A stretch of 48,256 nucleotides of DNA, taken from NCBI GenBank assembly GCA_003130875.1, contig QEXY01000003.1, positions 1-48,256 on the forward strand. Direction: 5' to 3'. This DNA comes from Ardenticatenia bacterium. GTDB taxonomy: Bacteria; Chloroflexota; Anaerolineae; 4572-78; NAK82. Below, piece by piece: positions 31,135-41,567 of the stretch; the stretch's first letter is position 1, and every line of letters begins with the position of its first letter. The position numbers were made by a program, and so were the translations under genes. A model generated the notes under the pieces. That model did not search any database and had not been told where the DNA came from. It was given only the letters and a program-made list of their open reading frames with translations.

Positions 31135-32037
31135 TTACGATGGGTAGATTGCCTCGGCAACCATGATGGTCTGCAGGTGAATCTCCACTGTATCCTCGAT
31201 GTGGCGCGCGTAGCCGCCTGCCAGCGTAATCGCCACCGGAATGTCTGTCTGACGCAGAGCGCTCAGGACCAATGCATCGCGTTCACGCAGACCCGCTTTC
31301 GAAAGTGCCAGCCGTCCGAGACGGTCGTCTCGGTAGGGGTCGGCGCCGGCCAGGTAAATTGCCAACTCGGCCCTTGAGCGCTCGATGGCCCATTGCAATC
31401 CCTCCTCCAGTGCTTTGAGATAGGCAAAATCGTCGGTGCCGTCCGCCAATGCAATGTCCAAACGGCTGACCTGCTTTCGGAATGGGAAATTGTTGGCCGC
31501 ATGGATGGAAAAGGTGAACACATTCGGGTCATCAGCGAAGATTGCCGCCGTCCCATCCCCTTGATGTACATCGCAATCGATGATGAGCGCGCGCTGACAT
31601 AATCCCTCGGCGCGGAGTACGCCCAGTGCCACGGCGCTGTCATTTAACACACAATAGCCCGCGCCGTGGTCGCGGAAGGCGTGATGAGTGCCGCCGGCCA
31701 GGTTGATCGCGCATCCGTCGCGCAGGGCAGCGCGACACGCCTCTACGGTGCCGCCCACCGAGTGGCGCGTGCGCTGCACCAACTGCGGTGACCAGGGAAG
31801 GCCAATGCGCCGCATCATGGGTTCGCTCAGCCGACCGAGCCGGAAATCCCACCAGTACGCAGCAGTGTGCACCATACACACCTCCGTATCGGTGACAGCG
31901 CGGGATAGATACAACGGATGGCGTGTCGCAAGGCCGGATTCCATCACGCGTTGGCGCAACAGTGCATACTTGGACAAGGGGAACTTATGCCCCGGTGGCA
32001 GGGGAAACGTGAAGGGGTCGCTGTAGAATATCTTCAT
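31135..32037 (-). CDS. Histone-deacetylase-family (AcuC/APAH-like) deacetylase
   Basis: 300 aa arginase/deacetylase fold. Active-site elements are present: charge-relay GGTHHAF (His118-His119), zinc ligands Asp156 and His158 in DCDVHQGDGT and Asp233 in GADPYRDD, and the GGY loop near the end. It likely removes acetyl groups from protein lysines or from small acetylated amines; which one cannot be told from sequence. No partner acetyltransferase is nearby. The gene starts nine bases after murA, its GAGGTG ribosome site lying inside the murA 3' end. Confidence 0.9.
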   Translation of the reverse strand: MKIFYSDPFTFPLPPGHKFPLSKYALLRQRVMESGLATRHPLYLSRAVTDTEVCMVHTAAYWWDFRLGRLSEPMMRRIGLPWSPQLVQRTRHSVGGTVEACRAALRDGCAINLAGGTHHAFRDHGAGYCVLNDSAVALGVLRAEGLCQRALIIDCDVHQGDGTAAIFADDPNVFTFSIHAANNFPFRKQVSRLDIALADGTDDFAYLKALEEGLQWAIERSRAELAIYLAGADPYRDDRLGRLALSKAGLRERDALVLSALRQTDIPVAITLAGGYARHIEDTVEIHLQTIMVAEAIYPS

Positions 32038-32046
32038 CGAAACACC

Positions 32047-33333
32047 TCAGCATCCCACCCGCTTAATACGCGCACCCAGCTGCGCAAGCTTCACGTCCAC
32101 CCGCTCATAGCCGCGGTCGATCTGTCGGATGTTGCGGATCACGCTGGTACCTTTGGCGCACAGTGCGGCGATGAGCAACGCCATCCCGGCACGGATGTCA
32201 GGGCTGGAGATCCCCTGTGGCTCGGCATGGAGTTGGCTCGGACCCTGGACGATACAGCGATGTGGATCGCACAGCACGATGCGCGCGCCCATGCCGATCA
32301 ACTTGTCGACGAAGAACAGCCGACTCTCAAACATCTTCTCGTGGAACAAGACTGTACCGCTGGACTGGGTGGCCAACACAATGCTGACACTCATCATATC
32401 CGCCGGGAAGCCTGGCCACGGGGCGTCGTCCACTTTGGGGATGGCATCGCCCAGGTCAGGTACGATCTTAAGGGGCTGGGTAGATGGCACCAGAATATCA
32501 CTGCCGCGGATTTCCACCTCGACGCCAAGTCGTTTGAAGACGAGCAACGTCATGCGCAGATGCTCCGGTGAGGCGTTTTGGATAAGGATCTCACCGCCCG
32601 TCGTGGCTGCCAATGCGATATAGCTCCCCACCTCGACGTAATCGGCGCTCAGGGTGAACTCAGCCCCACGCAAGCGAGATACTCCTTCGATGTATAGTGT
32701 GTTGGAGCCGACGCCGCTGATGCGCGCGCCCATCCGGTTGAGCAGGTGGCACAAGTCTTGCACGTGGGGTTCGGATGCCGCGTTGCGGATAACCGTGTTA
32801 CCCTCGGCGGTGACAGCAGCGAGGATAGCGTTCTCGGTGGCAGTTACGCTGGCCTCGTCGAGCAGGATGTCTGCCCCGCGCAGACGGTCCGCTGTCAAGG
32901 AGAGGCTCTCGTTATAGTCGAGCTTGGCGCCGAGCGCGCTGAGTGCCAGGATATGAGTGTCAATACGGCGTCGGCCGATCTGGTCACCCCCCGGCCTGGG
33001 CAGCTCCACTCGCCCTTCGCGCGCCAGCAGGGAACCGCTCAGCACCAATGCACCGCGCATTTGCCCGAACAAAGCAGGGTCGGGTTTAACCTTTTGCACC
33101 CGAGAGGCACGCAGTGTGACATTGTGCAGATCATAGCACTCAACCTCGACCCCCAAATCGCGCATGATGGTCAGCATCGTACGCACGTCGCCGATGTCGG
33201 GCAGGTTGTGCAAGGTGACGGGCTCATCGGTCAACAGAGCAGCAGAGATCAACGGGAACGCCGCGTTCTTGTTGCCGCTGGGGGTGATGGTACCCTTCAG
33301 GATATGCCCACCTTCGATCACGAATTCGTCCAT
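32047..33333 (-). CDS. murA: UDP-N-acetylglucosamine 1-carboxyvinyltransferase MurA with Cys-to-Asp active site
   Basis: 428 aa, normal length. It catalyses the first committed step of peptidoglycan synthesis, transfer of enolpyruvyl from PEP to UDP-GlcNAc. Motifs: [57 protein letters not shown]. The active-site loop reads PGGDQIG, with Asp117 where E. coli MurA has Cys115, the residue alkylated by fosfomycin. The Asp form is known from naturally fosfomycin-resistant bacteria such as Mycobacterium and Chlamydia and stays active. It starts one base after the SAM hydrolase stop. No other cell-wall gene is in the window. Confidence 0.95.
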   Translation of the reverse strand: MDEFVIEGGHILKGTITPSGNKNAAFPLISAALLTDEPVTLHNLPDIGDVRTMLTIMRDLGVEVECYDLHNVTLRASRVQKVKPDPALFGQMRGALVLSGSLLAREGRVELPRPGGDQIGRRRIDTHILALSALGAKLDYNESLSLTADRLRGADILLDEASVTATENAILAAVTAEGNTVIRNAASEPHVQDLCHLLNRMGARISGVGSNTLYIEGVSRLRGAEFTLSADYVEVGSYIALAATTGGEILIQNASPEHLRMTLLVFKRLGVEVEIRGSDILVPSTQPLKIVPDLGDAIPKVDDAPWPGFPADMMSVSIVLATQSSGTVLFHEKMFESRLFFVDKLIGMGARIVLCDPHRCIVQGPSQLHAEPQGISSPDIRAGMALLIAALCAKGTSVIRNIRQIDRGYERVDVKLAQLGARIKRVGC

Positions 33334-33334
33334 A

Positions 33335-34126
33335 CTAAGCCTCGCTCATAGGGTCGCTTCGAATGTACACCGGCGTACCAACCTGGGCACCGATGTGTCG
33401 GGCGGCATGTCCTCCTGGAAGGGCGACCTCGATATGCTGGCGCGTGCTTCCAATATATGCAATCAATTCACCTGGAACGCCCTCTGTATAAGTGCGTCGC
33501 AACCCTCGTATCCGACAGCCGGCGAGCTCGAACATCGGCGCGGCAGGCAGCTGTTCTGCTTGGATGTCCAAAATGAGGTTGCCAAACCGGTCGATATGGA
33601 GCACGTGGGCGACGATCACATCGGGCGCTCGGAATTCAGGCGTGGGGATGGGCAGATAGATGGGGTCGTCGATCGGTTCTCCCAGCCGAGAGATGGGCAT
33701 TCCCCCTGCCAACCGTGCTGCGACCGGCGCGAAGATGTCGCGTCCATGGAATGTGGCGCTGGGGTTGGGCAGCCAGTATTCCGGTCTGGTAAGGCTGTAA
33801 GCTGCATAGTCGGTGGAATGGGTCAGGACGTGCGTGAGCACACCGTTGTCCGGGGCGACGAACATCCCAGTGCTGGTGCGCACCGCCAACGCACGCCGTT
33901 CACTGCCCACCCCGGGATCGACCACCACGACGTGCACTGTGTCCGCAGGAAAGAAAAGCTCCGCCTGGTAGATTAGAAAAGCAGCCGTCGGCACATCTTG
34001 TGGTGGCACTTCATGCGAGATGTCTACCAGGGTGACATGCGGGGCGAAGCGCAAGATCACCCCCTTCATCACCCCCACATAGGCATCCGCTGTCCCGAAA
34101 TCGGTGGTCAGGGTTATGACTGGCAT
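33335..34126 (-). CDS. SAM hydroxide adenosyltransferase / SAM hydrolase (DUF62 family)
   Basis: 263 aa, the usual size. Motifs: [20 protein letters not shown], the catalytic-region [15 protein letters not shown] (Asp and Arg) and [15 protein letters not shown] (His), with the C-terminal domain [12 protein letters not shown]. Family members related to the fluorinase and chlorinase use water instead of halide and split SAM to adenosine and methionine. No halide-binding insertion typical of fluorinase is seen, so SAM hydrolase is preferred. The adenosine product could be salvaged by the PfkB kinase near 9.2-10.2 kb. Confidence 0.9.
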   Translation of the reverse strand: MPVITLTTDFGTADAYVGVMKGVILRFAPHVTLVDISHEVPPQDVPTAAFLIYQAELFFPADTVHVVVVDPGVGSERRALAVRTSTGMFVAPDNGVLTHVLTHSTDYAAYSLTRPEYWLPNPSATFHGRDIFAPVAARLAGGMPISRLGEPIDDPIYLPIPTPEFRAPDVIVAHVLHIDRFGNLILDIQAEQLPAAPMFELAGCRIRGLRRTYTEGVPGELIAYIGSTRQHIEVALPGGHAARHIGAQVGTPVYIRSDPMSEA

Positions 34127-34167
34127 AGGCTTATCCAGACGCAGGCAAAGGCCAGATGATCCAGGTC

Positions 34168-35280
34168 TCAGGAGGTATGGTGCCCGTCCTGGTCGGTTTC
34201 GAAGAAGTGCCTGAGTTTGTCCCTGATCTCAGCGTCGGACACTAACTCGTTAAACAACTTCCATTCTCTAGCCGGGATTTTGTCGTACCGCGGTCTGCTC
34301 CTTTGCCTGATAAGGCGCCCAAGCTTGAGCACCCGTTCCGCCTCATCTACGTGTCCAAGCCGCACCTCGGCGATGGCCCAAAGCACCATTTCGCGATACG
34401 TAGCATCGGTTGAACTCTCGAATCGCTTCAAAACATCGGCCACCTCTGCAGGGTCCGTCTCAACGCGCAGAGCGGCCTCAGCCCATTCCTCGAAGCTATT
34501 GCCAAACTCGAACGGGTTCATATCGACAACCTTCTGCCAATGGCGTTGTGCTTCGCGCACTTTGCCCTGTAGCATGTCGATAAGACCCCGATAGAATCCA
34601 CGGCGCAGTGCATTGGTCTCACGCTCCAGGTACTGCTGTGCGCGCTCGATCTGGCTATGTTCGAGCAACATCTGATAAACCAAGGAGTTGTTCGCGGATT
34701 CTGTCTGTCCTTGCCAGGCGTGCTCCCAGGTAGTAAGTGCCTCCTCGATACGTCCTTGACCACGATATAGATCGAAGAAGTTTAGATAGACAGCCCACCT
34801 CTCGTCTTGAGTAACAGCATTGCGAAGGGCACGCTGCAGGTTTTCCTCCGCTTCCTGCCACCGTTTCAGATAGATGCATTCATGTCCTAAGGCCAGCCAT
34901 ATCCTATGATCGCCCGGGTTGGCCATCGCCTCAGCCCGCAGCGCGTCCAACCCTTCTTCCACGCGCCCCATATCAATCAGCACATAGGCGATTCTGCGAT
35001 GCCATATGGAGCGGTCGGAACCTTCCAACTCGCTCAGCTGGCGGCACAAAGCCAGCGCACGCTCAAAATTGCCTAGGATATGATGCAACCCTGCCAGTTC
35101 CGCCAATCCACTATGATATATATCGCGTAACTCCGGTCGCCGCTTCAACAGCTCCGGCTTCAGGCTGGAGATACGCTCGACGAGCTGTTCGTAAAGCGGG
35201 ATTGCCTCCTCCAGGTTAGCTTTTAAGACGTGAAAGCGCGCTCGCGCCAGCGTATCCTCGTAGGTGCCCGGAATCCACAT
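34168..35280 (-). CDS. TPR-repeat protein of unknown function
   Basis: About 370 aa, soluble and mostly helical. Several tetratricopeptide-like repeats are visible, e.g. AGLHHILGNFERALALCRQLSELEGSDRSIWHRRIAYVLIDMGRVEEGLDALRAEAM and the WQEAEENLQRAL, GRIEEALTTWEHAW and KVREAQRHWQKVV helices. It is likely a scaffold; no enzymatic motif is seen. The preferred start is ATG 35280 with AAAGGGA upstream; ATG 35310 is possible but nearly coincides with the transcription start. It is the first gene of the six-gene minus-strand run. Confidence 0.8.
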   Translation of the reverse strand: MWIPGTYEDTLARARFHVLKANLEEAIPLYEQLVERISSLKPELLKRRPELRDIYHSGLAELAGLHHILGNFERALALCRQLSELEGSDRSIWHRRIAYVLIDMGRVEEGLDALRAEAMANPGDHRIWLALGHECIYLKRWQEAEENLQRALRNAVTQDERWAVYLNFFDLYRGQGRIEEALTTWEHAWQGQTESANNSLVYQMLLEHSQIERAQQYLERETNALRRGFYRGLIDMLQGKVREAQRHWQKVVDMNPFEFGNSFEEWAEAALRVETDPAEVADVLKRFESSTDATYREMVLWAIAEVRLGHVDEAERVLKLGRLIRQRSRPRYDKIPAREWKLFNELVSDAEIRDKLRHFFETDQDGHHTS

Positions 35281-35322
35281 AAAAGTGTGTCCCTTTCTGG
35301 TGTCCGTCATCTGTCGGCGACC

Positions 35323-35350
35323 ATTATAACACGGAGCAGGAAGGGGTCAA
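35323..35350 (-). promoter_or_regulatory. Promoter of the six-gene minus-strand run
   Basis: On the minus strand TTGACC (35350-35345), a 16-nt spacer and a perfect TATAAT (35328-35323) precede the TPR gene. It is divergent from the hsp20 promoter 100 bp away. Confidence 0.65.
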
Positions 35351-35443
35351 AGGAAATAGGACGGTGGTACATCCCCCCTAATGGAAATACTCACAAGGGC
35401 TTTTCATAGCAAATTTTCACTACAGGGCAAGCACTCCATACAA

Positions 35444-35473
35444 TTGCTCTCCTGCCGATGTCAATGGTATAAT
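35444..35473 (+). promoter_or_regulatory. Promoter of the hsp20-lon run
   Basis: TTGCTC (35444-35449), an 18-nt spacer and a perfect TATAAT (35468-35473). Transcription would begin near 35480, about 40 nt before the hsp20 start. No CIRCE operator is seen. Confidence 0.55.
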
Positions 35474-35520
35474 TGATAAGGTTTAAGGTTCTGAAAGCCC
35501 TATTAAATAGGAGTATCATG

Positions 35521-35916
35521 ATGCCGATCCGGTATACGCGAGCACGTTTGGGGGAGGCAACGCAGATCATCGGCGCCGTCTTTTATGGTCGCCAGTGGAG
35601 TGTCAGTTATCCAGGACGTATGTGGCGCCCTCCCACAGACGTTTATGAGACACGCGATGCGTTGGTGGTCAGAATGGAAATCGCCGGGATGTCAGAGGAC
35701 GATTTCGACATCACTTTTGCGGATGGGCATTTGACCGTGCGCGGTGTTCGCCATGATCGGGAAGAAAAGTTAGGCTATCATCAGATGGAAATACCCTATG
35801 GCGAATTTGGCGCAGAAATTCACCTAGCGATGCCTATCCGCGCCGAGGCGATCACCGCCTCTTACCAAAACGGATTCTTGATCATCACACTCCCTAAGGA
35901 TGACAGGAGATATTGA
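35521..35916 (+). CDS. Small heat-shock protein, Hsp20/alpha-crystallin family
   Basis: About 131 aa. The alpha-crystallin domain occupies residues ~35-128: [43 protein letters not shown], then [16 protein letters not shown] and the final [12 protein letters not shown]. It acts as an ATP-independent holdase for unfolding proteins. Start ATG 35521 (ATG 35518 also possible) lies behind TAGGAG. Upstream in-frame TTG 35473 overlaps the -10 box and is rejected. It directly precedes lon, which would degrade what is not refolded. Confidence 0.92.
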   Translation: MPIRYTRARLGEATQIIGAVFYGRQWSVSYPGRMWRPPTDVYETRDALVVRMEIAGMSEDDFDITFADGHLTVRGVRHDREEKLGYHQMEIPYGEFGAEIHLAMPIRAEAITASYQNGFLIITLPKDDRRY

Positions 35917-35917
35917 T

Positions 35918-38494
35918 ATGCCGACCGTGGTTTCTGAGACATCACCTGAAGGAACGGCCGGAGAAGTACAACGTTCGTCTTCTACTCCGCCCATCCCTGC
36001 TGAATTGCCCATCCTTCCCTTGCGCGGGGTGGTTGTTTATCCGCTGATGGTCGTGCCCTTAACAGTTGGCCAACCGCGTTCGGTGCGCTTGATCGATGAT
36101 GTGGCGGTGGGGGACCGTTATGTAGGTCTGGTGGCCTCCAAGGACCCTGAGCTGGACGAACCCGGACCGGATCAGGTCTACCAGGTCGGCACGGTGGCCA
36201 TTATCCATCGTCTGATCAAGGCGCCCGACGGCACGATCCGCATCATTGTACAGGGCATCGAGCGCATTCGGATTGATGAATGGACAGCTCAACAACCCTA
36301 TTTGAAAGCCCGAATCACACCTATTCCCGATATTATGCCTCCGGAGCAGAATCTGGAGACCGAAGCGCTTATACGCAACGTGGTGGAGCTCTTCGGGCGA
36401 CTGGTCTCATTGGTACCCCATCTGCCGGATGAGCTGATGATGGCCGTCTCCAGCACCACCGATCCGCGTCAGATGGCCTATATGGTGGCGACCAGTGTGC
36501 GCATGGACCTTCAGGATGCGCAGAAGGTGCTGGAGCTCGATCAGGTCACTGACAAATTGCGTCACTTGACCGGTATCCTCACCCATGAGCTGGAAGTGCT
36601 CGAGCTGGGCAAGAAGATCCGCAGCGAGGCGCAATCCGAAATGGAAAAGATGCAGCGCGAGTACTTCTTGCGCGAGCAGCTGAAAGCGATCAAGCGCGAA
36701 CTGGGTGAAAGTGACGAGCAGCAAGTTGAGATCGAGGAGCTGCGCAAGAAGATCGCTGAAGCACATATGCCTGAGGAAGCTGAGAAGGAAGCATTGCGCG
36801 AGCTCAGCCGCCTGGAGAAGCTGCCACCGGCGGCGGCAGAGTACAGTGTAATCCGCACCTATCTGGACTGGTTGACCTCGCTGCCGTGGTCAGTGACCAC
36901 CGAGGATATTCTAGACATTGCTCGGGCGCGTCAGGTGCTCGACGAAGATCACTACGACCTGGAGAAGATCAAAGAGCGCATCCTGGAATATCTCTCTGTG
37001 CGGAAGCTACGCCTGGAACGTGCAGCCGAGCGCCAGGCGGCCGAGTCAGGGTCAGAGCAGATCGACGATATGATCCGTAAGGAACGCGAGGGAGTTATTC
37101 TGTGCTTTGTCGGCCCGCCAGGCACTGGCAAGACCTCGTTGGGTCAATCCATCGCGCGGGCGATGGGGCGCAAGTTTATCCGGATGAGCCTGGGAGGCGT
37201 GCACGACGAAGCTGAAATCCGCGGCCACCGCCGCACATACATTGGGGCTATGCCAGGGCGCATCATCCAGGCCATTCGGCGCGTCGGTTCTAAAAACCCG
37301 GTGTTTATGCTGGACGAGGTGGACAAGATCGGCGCCGATTGGCGTGGCGATCCTGCCTCGGCCCTTCTGGAAGTTCTGGACCCGGAACAGAACCGCGAGT
37401 TCCGCGACAATTACCTGGATGTTCCCTTCGACCTGAGCCAGGTGATGTTCATCACCACCGCCAATGTGCTCGACACTATTCCTGGCCCGTTGCGCGACCG
37501 TATGGAAGTGCTCGAGCTCTCCGGTTACACCGACGACGAGAAGCTGCACATCGCTCAGGGCTACCTCGTGCCACGTCAGATCAAGGAGAACGGCCTGCGT
37601 CCGGATGAGATCTCCTTTAGCCAAGCTGCCCTGCTAAAAATCATTCGCGAATACACCCGCGAGGCCGGCGTGCGCAACCTGGAGCGCCAGATCGGCGCCA
37701 TCTGCCGCAAGGTGGCGACGCGCATCGCCGAAGGCGTCGCCCAAAGCGTCTTTGTGGACGAGGCGCAGGTCAGCGAGTATCTGGGCAAACCACGCTATTT
37801 CTTCGAAGCTGCGGAACGCACCGAGATCCCCGGCGTGGCCACTGGCCTGGCCGTGACGCCTACCGGGGGCGATGTGCTGTTCGTGGAAGCCACCAAAATG
37901 CCGGGGCAAAAAGGACTGACGATCACCGGGCAGCTGGGTGAGGTAATGAAAGAGTCGGCCCAGGCCGCCTTGAGCTACATTCGTTCTAAAGCTGATCAGC
38001 TGGGGGTCGACAAGGATTTCTTCAATAAAAATGATATCCACATCCACGTGCCCGCCGGTGCGGTGCCCAAAGACGGTCCTTCCGCCGGGATCACCATCGC
38101 GACAGCATTGGCATCACTGTTGACGGAGCGGCCGGTGCGGGATGACATCGGCATGACTGGGGAGATCACGTTGCGCGGACGGGTACTTCCGGTGGGGGGG
38201 ATCAAAGAGAAGGTTCTGGCGGCCCATCGCGCCGGCCTGCGTACTGTGATCATCCCGCGCCGCAATGAAAAGGACCTGGACGAGCTGCCCCAACACGTGC
38301 GTCAAGAGATGAAAATTATCCTGGTAGACTACGTGGATGAGGTGCTCAACATCGCATTGCGAGACGGTCAGAATTCCCAACAGAAGCCGGTAGAGTCATC
38401 GTCTGAGGAGGAAAAGGTGACCTCACATCAAGATGGGGGAGAGCCCTTGCCCAGCGACCCTGGGCCGCGGACTTCAGGGGATTCCAGCACGTGA
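35918..38494 (+). CDS. lon: ATP-dependent protease Lon (LonA type)
   Basis: About 858 aa. The N-terminal LON substrate-binding domain ([32 protein letters not shown]) is followed by a coiled-coil region (~240-300), the AAA+ module with Walker [10 protein letters not shown] (~399) and Walker [11 protein letters not shown], and the serine protease domain with PKDGPSAG (Ser722) and GGIKEK, the region of the catalytic Lys. All active residues are kept. A tail of ~40 polar residues follows. Start ATG 35918 sits behind AGGAG within the hsp20 3' end; ATG 35900 would overlap hsp20. It degrades misfolded and regulatory proteins. Confidence 0.97.
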   Translation: MPTVVSETSPEGTAGEVQRSSSTPPIPAELPILPLRGVVVYPLMVVPLTVGQPRSVRLIDDVAVGDRYVGLVASKDPELDEPGPDQVYQVGTVAIIHRLIKAPDGTIRIIVQGIERIRIDEWTAQQPYLKARITPIPDIMPPEQNLETEALIRNVVELFGRLVSLVPHLPDELMMAVSSTTDPRQMAYMVATSVRMDLQDAQKVLELDQVTDKLRHLTGILTHELEVLELGKKIRSEAQSEMEKMQREYFLREQLKAIKRELGESDEQQVEIEELRKKIAEAHMPEEAEKEALRELSRLEKLPPAAAEYSVIRTYLDWLTSLPWSVTTEDILDIARARQVLDEDHYDLEKIKERILEYLSVRKLRLERAAERQAAESGSEQIDDMIRKEREGVILCFVGPPGTGKTSLGQSIARAMGRKFIRMSLGGVHDEAEIRGHRRTYIGAMPGRIIQAIRRVGSKNPVFMLDEVDKIGADWRGDPASALLEVLDPEQNREFRDNYLDVPFDLSQVMFITTANVLDTIPGPLRDRMEVLELSGYTDDEKLHIAQGYLVPRQIKENGLRPDEISFSQAALLKIIREYTREAGVRNLERQIGAICRKVATRIAEGVAQSVFVDEAQVSEYLGKPRYFFEAAERTEIPGVATGLAVTPTGGDVLFVEATKMPGQKGLTITGQLGEVMKESAQAALSYIRSKADQLGVDKDFFNKNDIHIHVPAGAVPKDGPSAGITIATALASLLTERPVRDDIGMTGEITLRGRVLPVGGIKEKVLAAHRAGLRTVIIPRRNEKDLDELPQHVRQEMKIILVDYVDEVLNIALRDGQNSQQKPVESSSEEEKVTSHQDGGEPLPSDPGPRTSGDSST

Positions 38495-40236
38495 GCAACA
38501 GGCGACATCTGGAACGAACCGGCAGGCAGTGGTATCGGGTGGACCTGCATATCCACACACCCGCCTCAGCGGATTACGCACAACCGGACATTTCATACCT
38601 GGACATCTTGCGTCGCGCGGCTTGGCGTGGCCTCGACATCATCGCCTTCACTGATCACAACACCGTGGCAGGCTATGCCGCAATGCGGAAAGAAATCGAG
38701 ACCCTGGAGCTGCTGGGCGCACGCGGCCGCATCCTTCCCGAGGAAAAACAGACGCTTCAGGAGTATCGCCAGCTGCTGAGTCAGGTGCTGGTGCTGCCTG
38801 GATTTGAGTTCACCGCAACGCTGGGCTTCCACATCCTGGGCATCTTTCCTCCCAACACGAGCATTCGTGATCTGGAGTACGTGCTGCGCCGCCTCAACGT
38901 CCCGGCCGACCAGCTGGATGCCGGCTCCACCGAGGTGGGGGCCACGGTGGATGTGTTGACCGCCTATCGCATTATTCACGAGGCAGGTGGCCTGGTGATC
39001 GCCGCCCACGTGAACGCAGCGCATGGAGTGGCATTGCAAGGCTTTGACTTCGGGGGGCAAACCCGCATCGCCTACACCCAAGACCTCCATTTGCATGCCC
39101 TTGAGGTGACCGACCTGGAAAGCCGCAGCCCGCGGCGCACTGCACTCTTCTTCAATGGCTCTAAGCCAGGTTATCCCCGGCGCATGCATTGCATCCAGGG
39201 TTCCGATGCCCACTGCCTGGTCCGTACGCCTGACGACAAATCCCATCTGGGCGTAGGTGACCGTATTACAGAGATGTTGCTGAACGAGCCTTCGTTCGAA
39301 GCTATCCTGGAAGTGTTTCAGGGGCAGGACTTCGCACGTACACGTCCCTACCGTGCTGCTCAGGCACCCTTTGACCATGTCCAGGCTGCGCGCGAACAGG
39401 GGCCCAACATCGTGCAGTCGTTTTACGAGACAATGGCGCGTCGCGGCGGACGCCTGCACGCGATCTTGTGCGATGTGTGCGCCTTTGCCAACACCAACGG
39501 TGGCACCATCTACATCGGCGTCTCTGCCAATCCTAAGGCGCCTCCCGTGGGAGTCGAAAGTGTGCCCGAGTCGATCAACTCGCTGCGCACCGAGATCGAA
39601 CGGCACATCACCCCTCCTCTGCCGGTCACCATCGATGCTTTAGAGACGAGTGGAAAGACCGTGTTGCGGGTGGTCGTTCCGGCAGGGGATGAGCCGCCGT
39701 ACGCGGTGGACGAAAGCAAAATTTACATTCGCAACGAAAGCGAGACGGTTCTGGCCGTGCGGGATGAAATCGTTGCTCTGACGCTCAGGCTGCAGCGCCA
39801 AATTGCAGAAACTCCAGCGTCCGCAGAGCCAGCCGTGGAAGAGCGCGAAACAGCCCCAGAAATATCTCCGACCGCTGTGCTGGTGCTGCCGCCCAAGACC
39901 GGTGTGGAAATCCTGGAATCCGAGGAGCGCAAGGGTGTCCGCTATTACAGCATGCGCGACCTGCGCAACGGCGACGTAGTGCACAATGTCACCCAGCGTT
40001 CCGCACGACGCTTATGGCGCTATGCGATCACCCAACATGTCAAACACCCTGTCAGGCCAGAGGAGGTGCATTGGAACGGCACGATAGGATTGTTGAGAAA
40101 GTATAAACGTGGGGGAAAACTGCGCTACGACTTGGTACAGCGCGACGTGGATGGCAATATCCATGTGTACTACGGGGTGACAGATGAAGGGATCTTGGGG
40201 CCGTGGCGCGAGCTGGTCGACGGGAACCAGGAGTAG
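38491..40236 (+). CDS. PHP-domain/AlbA_2 (Schlafen-type) fusion protein
   Basis: 581 aa with three parts. Residues ~14-255 are a PHP phosphoesterase domain with full metal motifs ([41 protein letters not shown]). Residues ~300-440 contain an AlbA_2/Schlafen-like domain ([21 protein letters not shown], with [14 protein letters not shown] further on), associated with nucleic-acid binding. Residues ~478-575 are a conserved-looking C-terminal domain ([21 protein letters not shown]...) that I do not recognise. It starts with GTG overlapping the lon stop. The hydrolytic site looks intact; the substrate is unknown, possibly a nucleic acid or nucleotide. Confidence 0.82.
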   Translation: MSNRRHLERTGRQWYRVDLHIHTPASADYAQPDISYLDILRRAAWRGLDIIAFTDHNTVAGYAAMRKEIETLELLGARGRILPEEKQTLQEYRQLLSQVLVLPGFEFTATLGFHILGIFPPNTSIRDLEYVLRRLNVPADQLDAGSTEVGATVDVLTAYRIIHEAGGLVIAAHVNAAHGVALQGFDFGGQTRIAYTQDLHLHALEVTDLESRSPRRTALFFNGSKPGYPRRMHCIQGSDAHCLVRTPDDKSHLGVGDRITEMLLNEPSFEAILEVFQGQDFARTRPYRAAQAPFDHVQAAREQGPNIVQSFYETMARRGGRLHAILCDVCAFANTNGGTIYIGVSANPKAPPVGVESVPESINSLRTEIERHITPPLPVTIDALETSGKTVLRVVVPAGDEPPYAVDESKIYIRNESETVLAVRDEIVALTLRLQRQIAETPASAEPAVEERETAPEISPTAVLVLPPKTGVEILESEERKGVRYYSMRDLRNGDVVHNVTQRSARRLWRYAITQHVKHPVRPEEVHWNGTIGLLRKYKRGGKLRYDLVQRDVDGNIHVYYGVTDEGILGPWRELVDGNQE

Positions 40237-40242
40237 CTGGCA

Positions 40243-40764
40243 ATGATGCGCGTAGGGATCTTGACAATCAGCGACCGTGCTTCCGCAGGAGAGTATGTCG
40301 ACCAAAGTGGTACGGCGCTGCGCGAAGCCGTCGTCGAAGCGCTCGAAGCAGAGGTGGTGCGCTATGCCATCGTGGCGGACGATTGGGAAGCGATCCATCA
40401 CGTTCTCATCGTATGGGCGGACGAGGATCATCTGGACCTTATCCTGACCACTGGGGGCACCGGTTTTGCGCCGCGTGACATCACGCCGGAAGTGACCCGC
40501 TCTCTTATTGAACGGGAGGCCCCCGGCCTGGTGTTCGCGATGGTACACTATGGACTCCAGATAACTCCCTACGCTATGCTCACCCGGGCCGTAGCTGGCA
40601 TCCGGGGGCGGACGCTCATTGTCAACTTGCCGGGCAGCCCCAAGGCGGCGCGGGAAAACTTCTCGGTCATTGTGCCTGCGCTGCCGCATGCCATCGCACT
40701 GCTTCGAGGTGTACCGATGGCCGAGAAGGACCATATTGCCAGGTCTCAGGCAGCCTCGCCATAA
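40243..40764 (+). CDS. Molybdopterin adenylyltransferase-like MogA/MoaB protein
   Basis: 173 aa. Motifs: LTISDRASAGEYVDQSGTAL, the central TTGGTGFAPRDITPEVT (MPT/nucleotide-binding loop) and RGRTLIVNLPGSPKAARENFSVI. MogA/MoaB proteins adenylylate molybdopterin before molybdenum insertion. It fits the presence of a molybdopterin oxidoreductase at 26489-28774. It lies seven bases after the PHP-AlbA gene, with AGGAG upstream. Confidence 0.9.
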   Translation: MMRVGILTISDRASAGEYVDQSGTALREAVVEALEAEVVRYAIVADDWEAIHHVLIVWADEDHLDLILTTGGTGFAPRDITPEVTRSLIEREAPGLVFAMVHYGLQITPYAMLTRAVAGIRGRTLIVNLPGSPKAARENFSVIVPALPHAIALLRGVPMAEKDHIARSQAASP

Positions 40765-40841
40765 TGTTATCGTTCACGGGTTGCTTTCATCCCTTGGGTG
40801 CAGGAAGCGATCTTGGTGGTTTGTCTAGTGGAGAGATGCAT

Positions 40842-41567
40842 ATGTCCATGCGAAGCCTGCCTCTCTTCCCCCTCAGAACGGTGCTTTTTCCCAGTATGCC
40901 GCTGCCCTTGGTTATTTTTGAGGAGCGATATAAAGCCCTCTTTCAGGCGTGTTTGAAGGGTGACCGGCGCTTTGGCGTGGTGCTGCTCAGCTCGGACAAT
41001 GTACCGCTTTCGGTGGGAACGGTAGCACACATTGTGCATTGGGAGGACATCGGAGAGGGACGTGTCCGAGTGTTGACGGTGGGAGAACAGCGTTTTCGTG
41101 TCCTCCAGCAGATCGAAACTGAACACCCCTTTCCCGTGGCAGTGGTCGAATTCTGGGAGGATGAAGAGACCATCCCCGCTGGAGTGGACACCCATCACCT
41201 GTTGCGCCATCTCACGGACGAGTTCATCGACTATCTGACGATGACCGTGTTGCTCTCGGGCATTTCACTACCGGTGGAATATTTTAACCTCCCGGCTGAT
41301 CCCTCCCAGATGTCCTTCTATGTCGCGCGAAGCTTGCAGGTTGATCTCACCGAAAAGCAACGTCTGCTGGAAGAGCCTTCGGCGATGGGACGATTGCAGC
41401 GTGAATTGATGCTCGTGCGTCGTGAGCGCGATTTCTTGCAGCGCCTCTTCAGCTTGCAAGGTATCGCGGGTGAGATTGACGACAGGCTGGGATTACGCTG
41501 GTCCACTGCGCGCAGCGGAACGGTTGGTGTGGTAGTTTCTGAAGACGAGAGTGGTGAGAGGGAGTGA
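40842..41567 (+). CDS. Stand-alone LON substrate-binding (N-terminal) domain protein
   Basis: About 241 aa from the preferred start ATG 40842 (GTGGAGAG upstream; ATG 40836 and 40848 are alternatives). The LON_substr_bdg pattern runs through the first ~190 residues (LPLFPLRTVLFPSMPLPLVIFEERYKALFQACL, DIGEGRVRVLTVGEQRFRVLQ, EYFNLPADPSQMSFYVARSLQVDLTEKQRLLE). There is no ATPase or protease domain. Close in the same run is a complete lon, so it could be an adaptor or competitor for Lon substrates. Its 3' end overlaps the next gene by 17 bases. Confidence 0.87.
   Translation: MSMRSLPLFPLRTVLFPSMPLPLVIFEERYKALFQACLKGDRRFGVVLLSSDNVPLSVGTVAHIVHWEDIGEGRVRVLTVGEQRFRVLQQIETEHPFPVAVVEFWEDEETIPAGVDTHHLLRHLTDEFIDYLTMTVLLSGISLPVEYFNLPADPSQMSFYVARSLQVDLTEKQRLLEEPSAMGRLQRELMLVRRERDFLQRLFSLQGIAGEIDDRLGLRWSTARSGTVGVVVSEDESGERE

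Noticed and set aside
35401-35470. CIRCE heat-shock operator upstream of hsp20
   Set aside because: A GCACTC half-site is present but the matching GAGTGC half is missing at the required distance.
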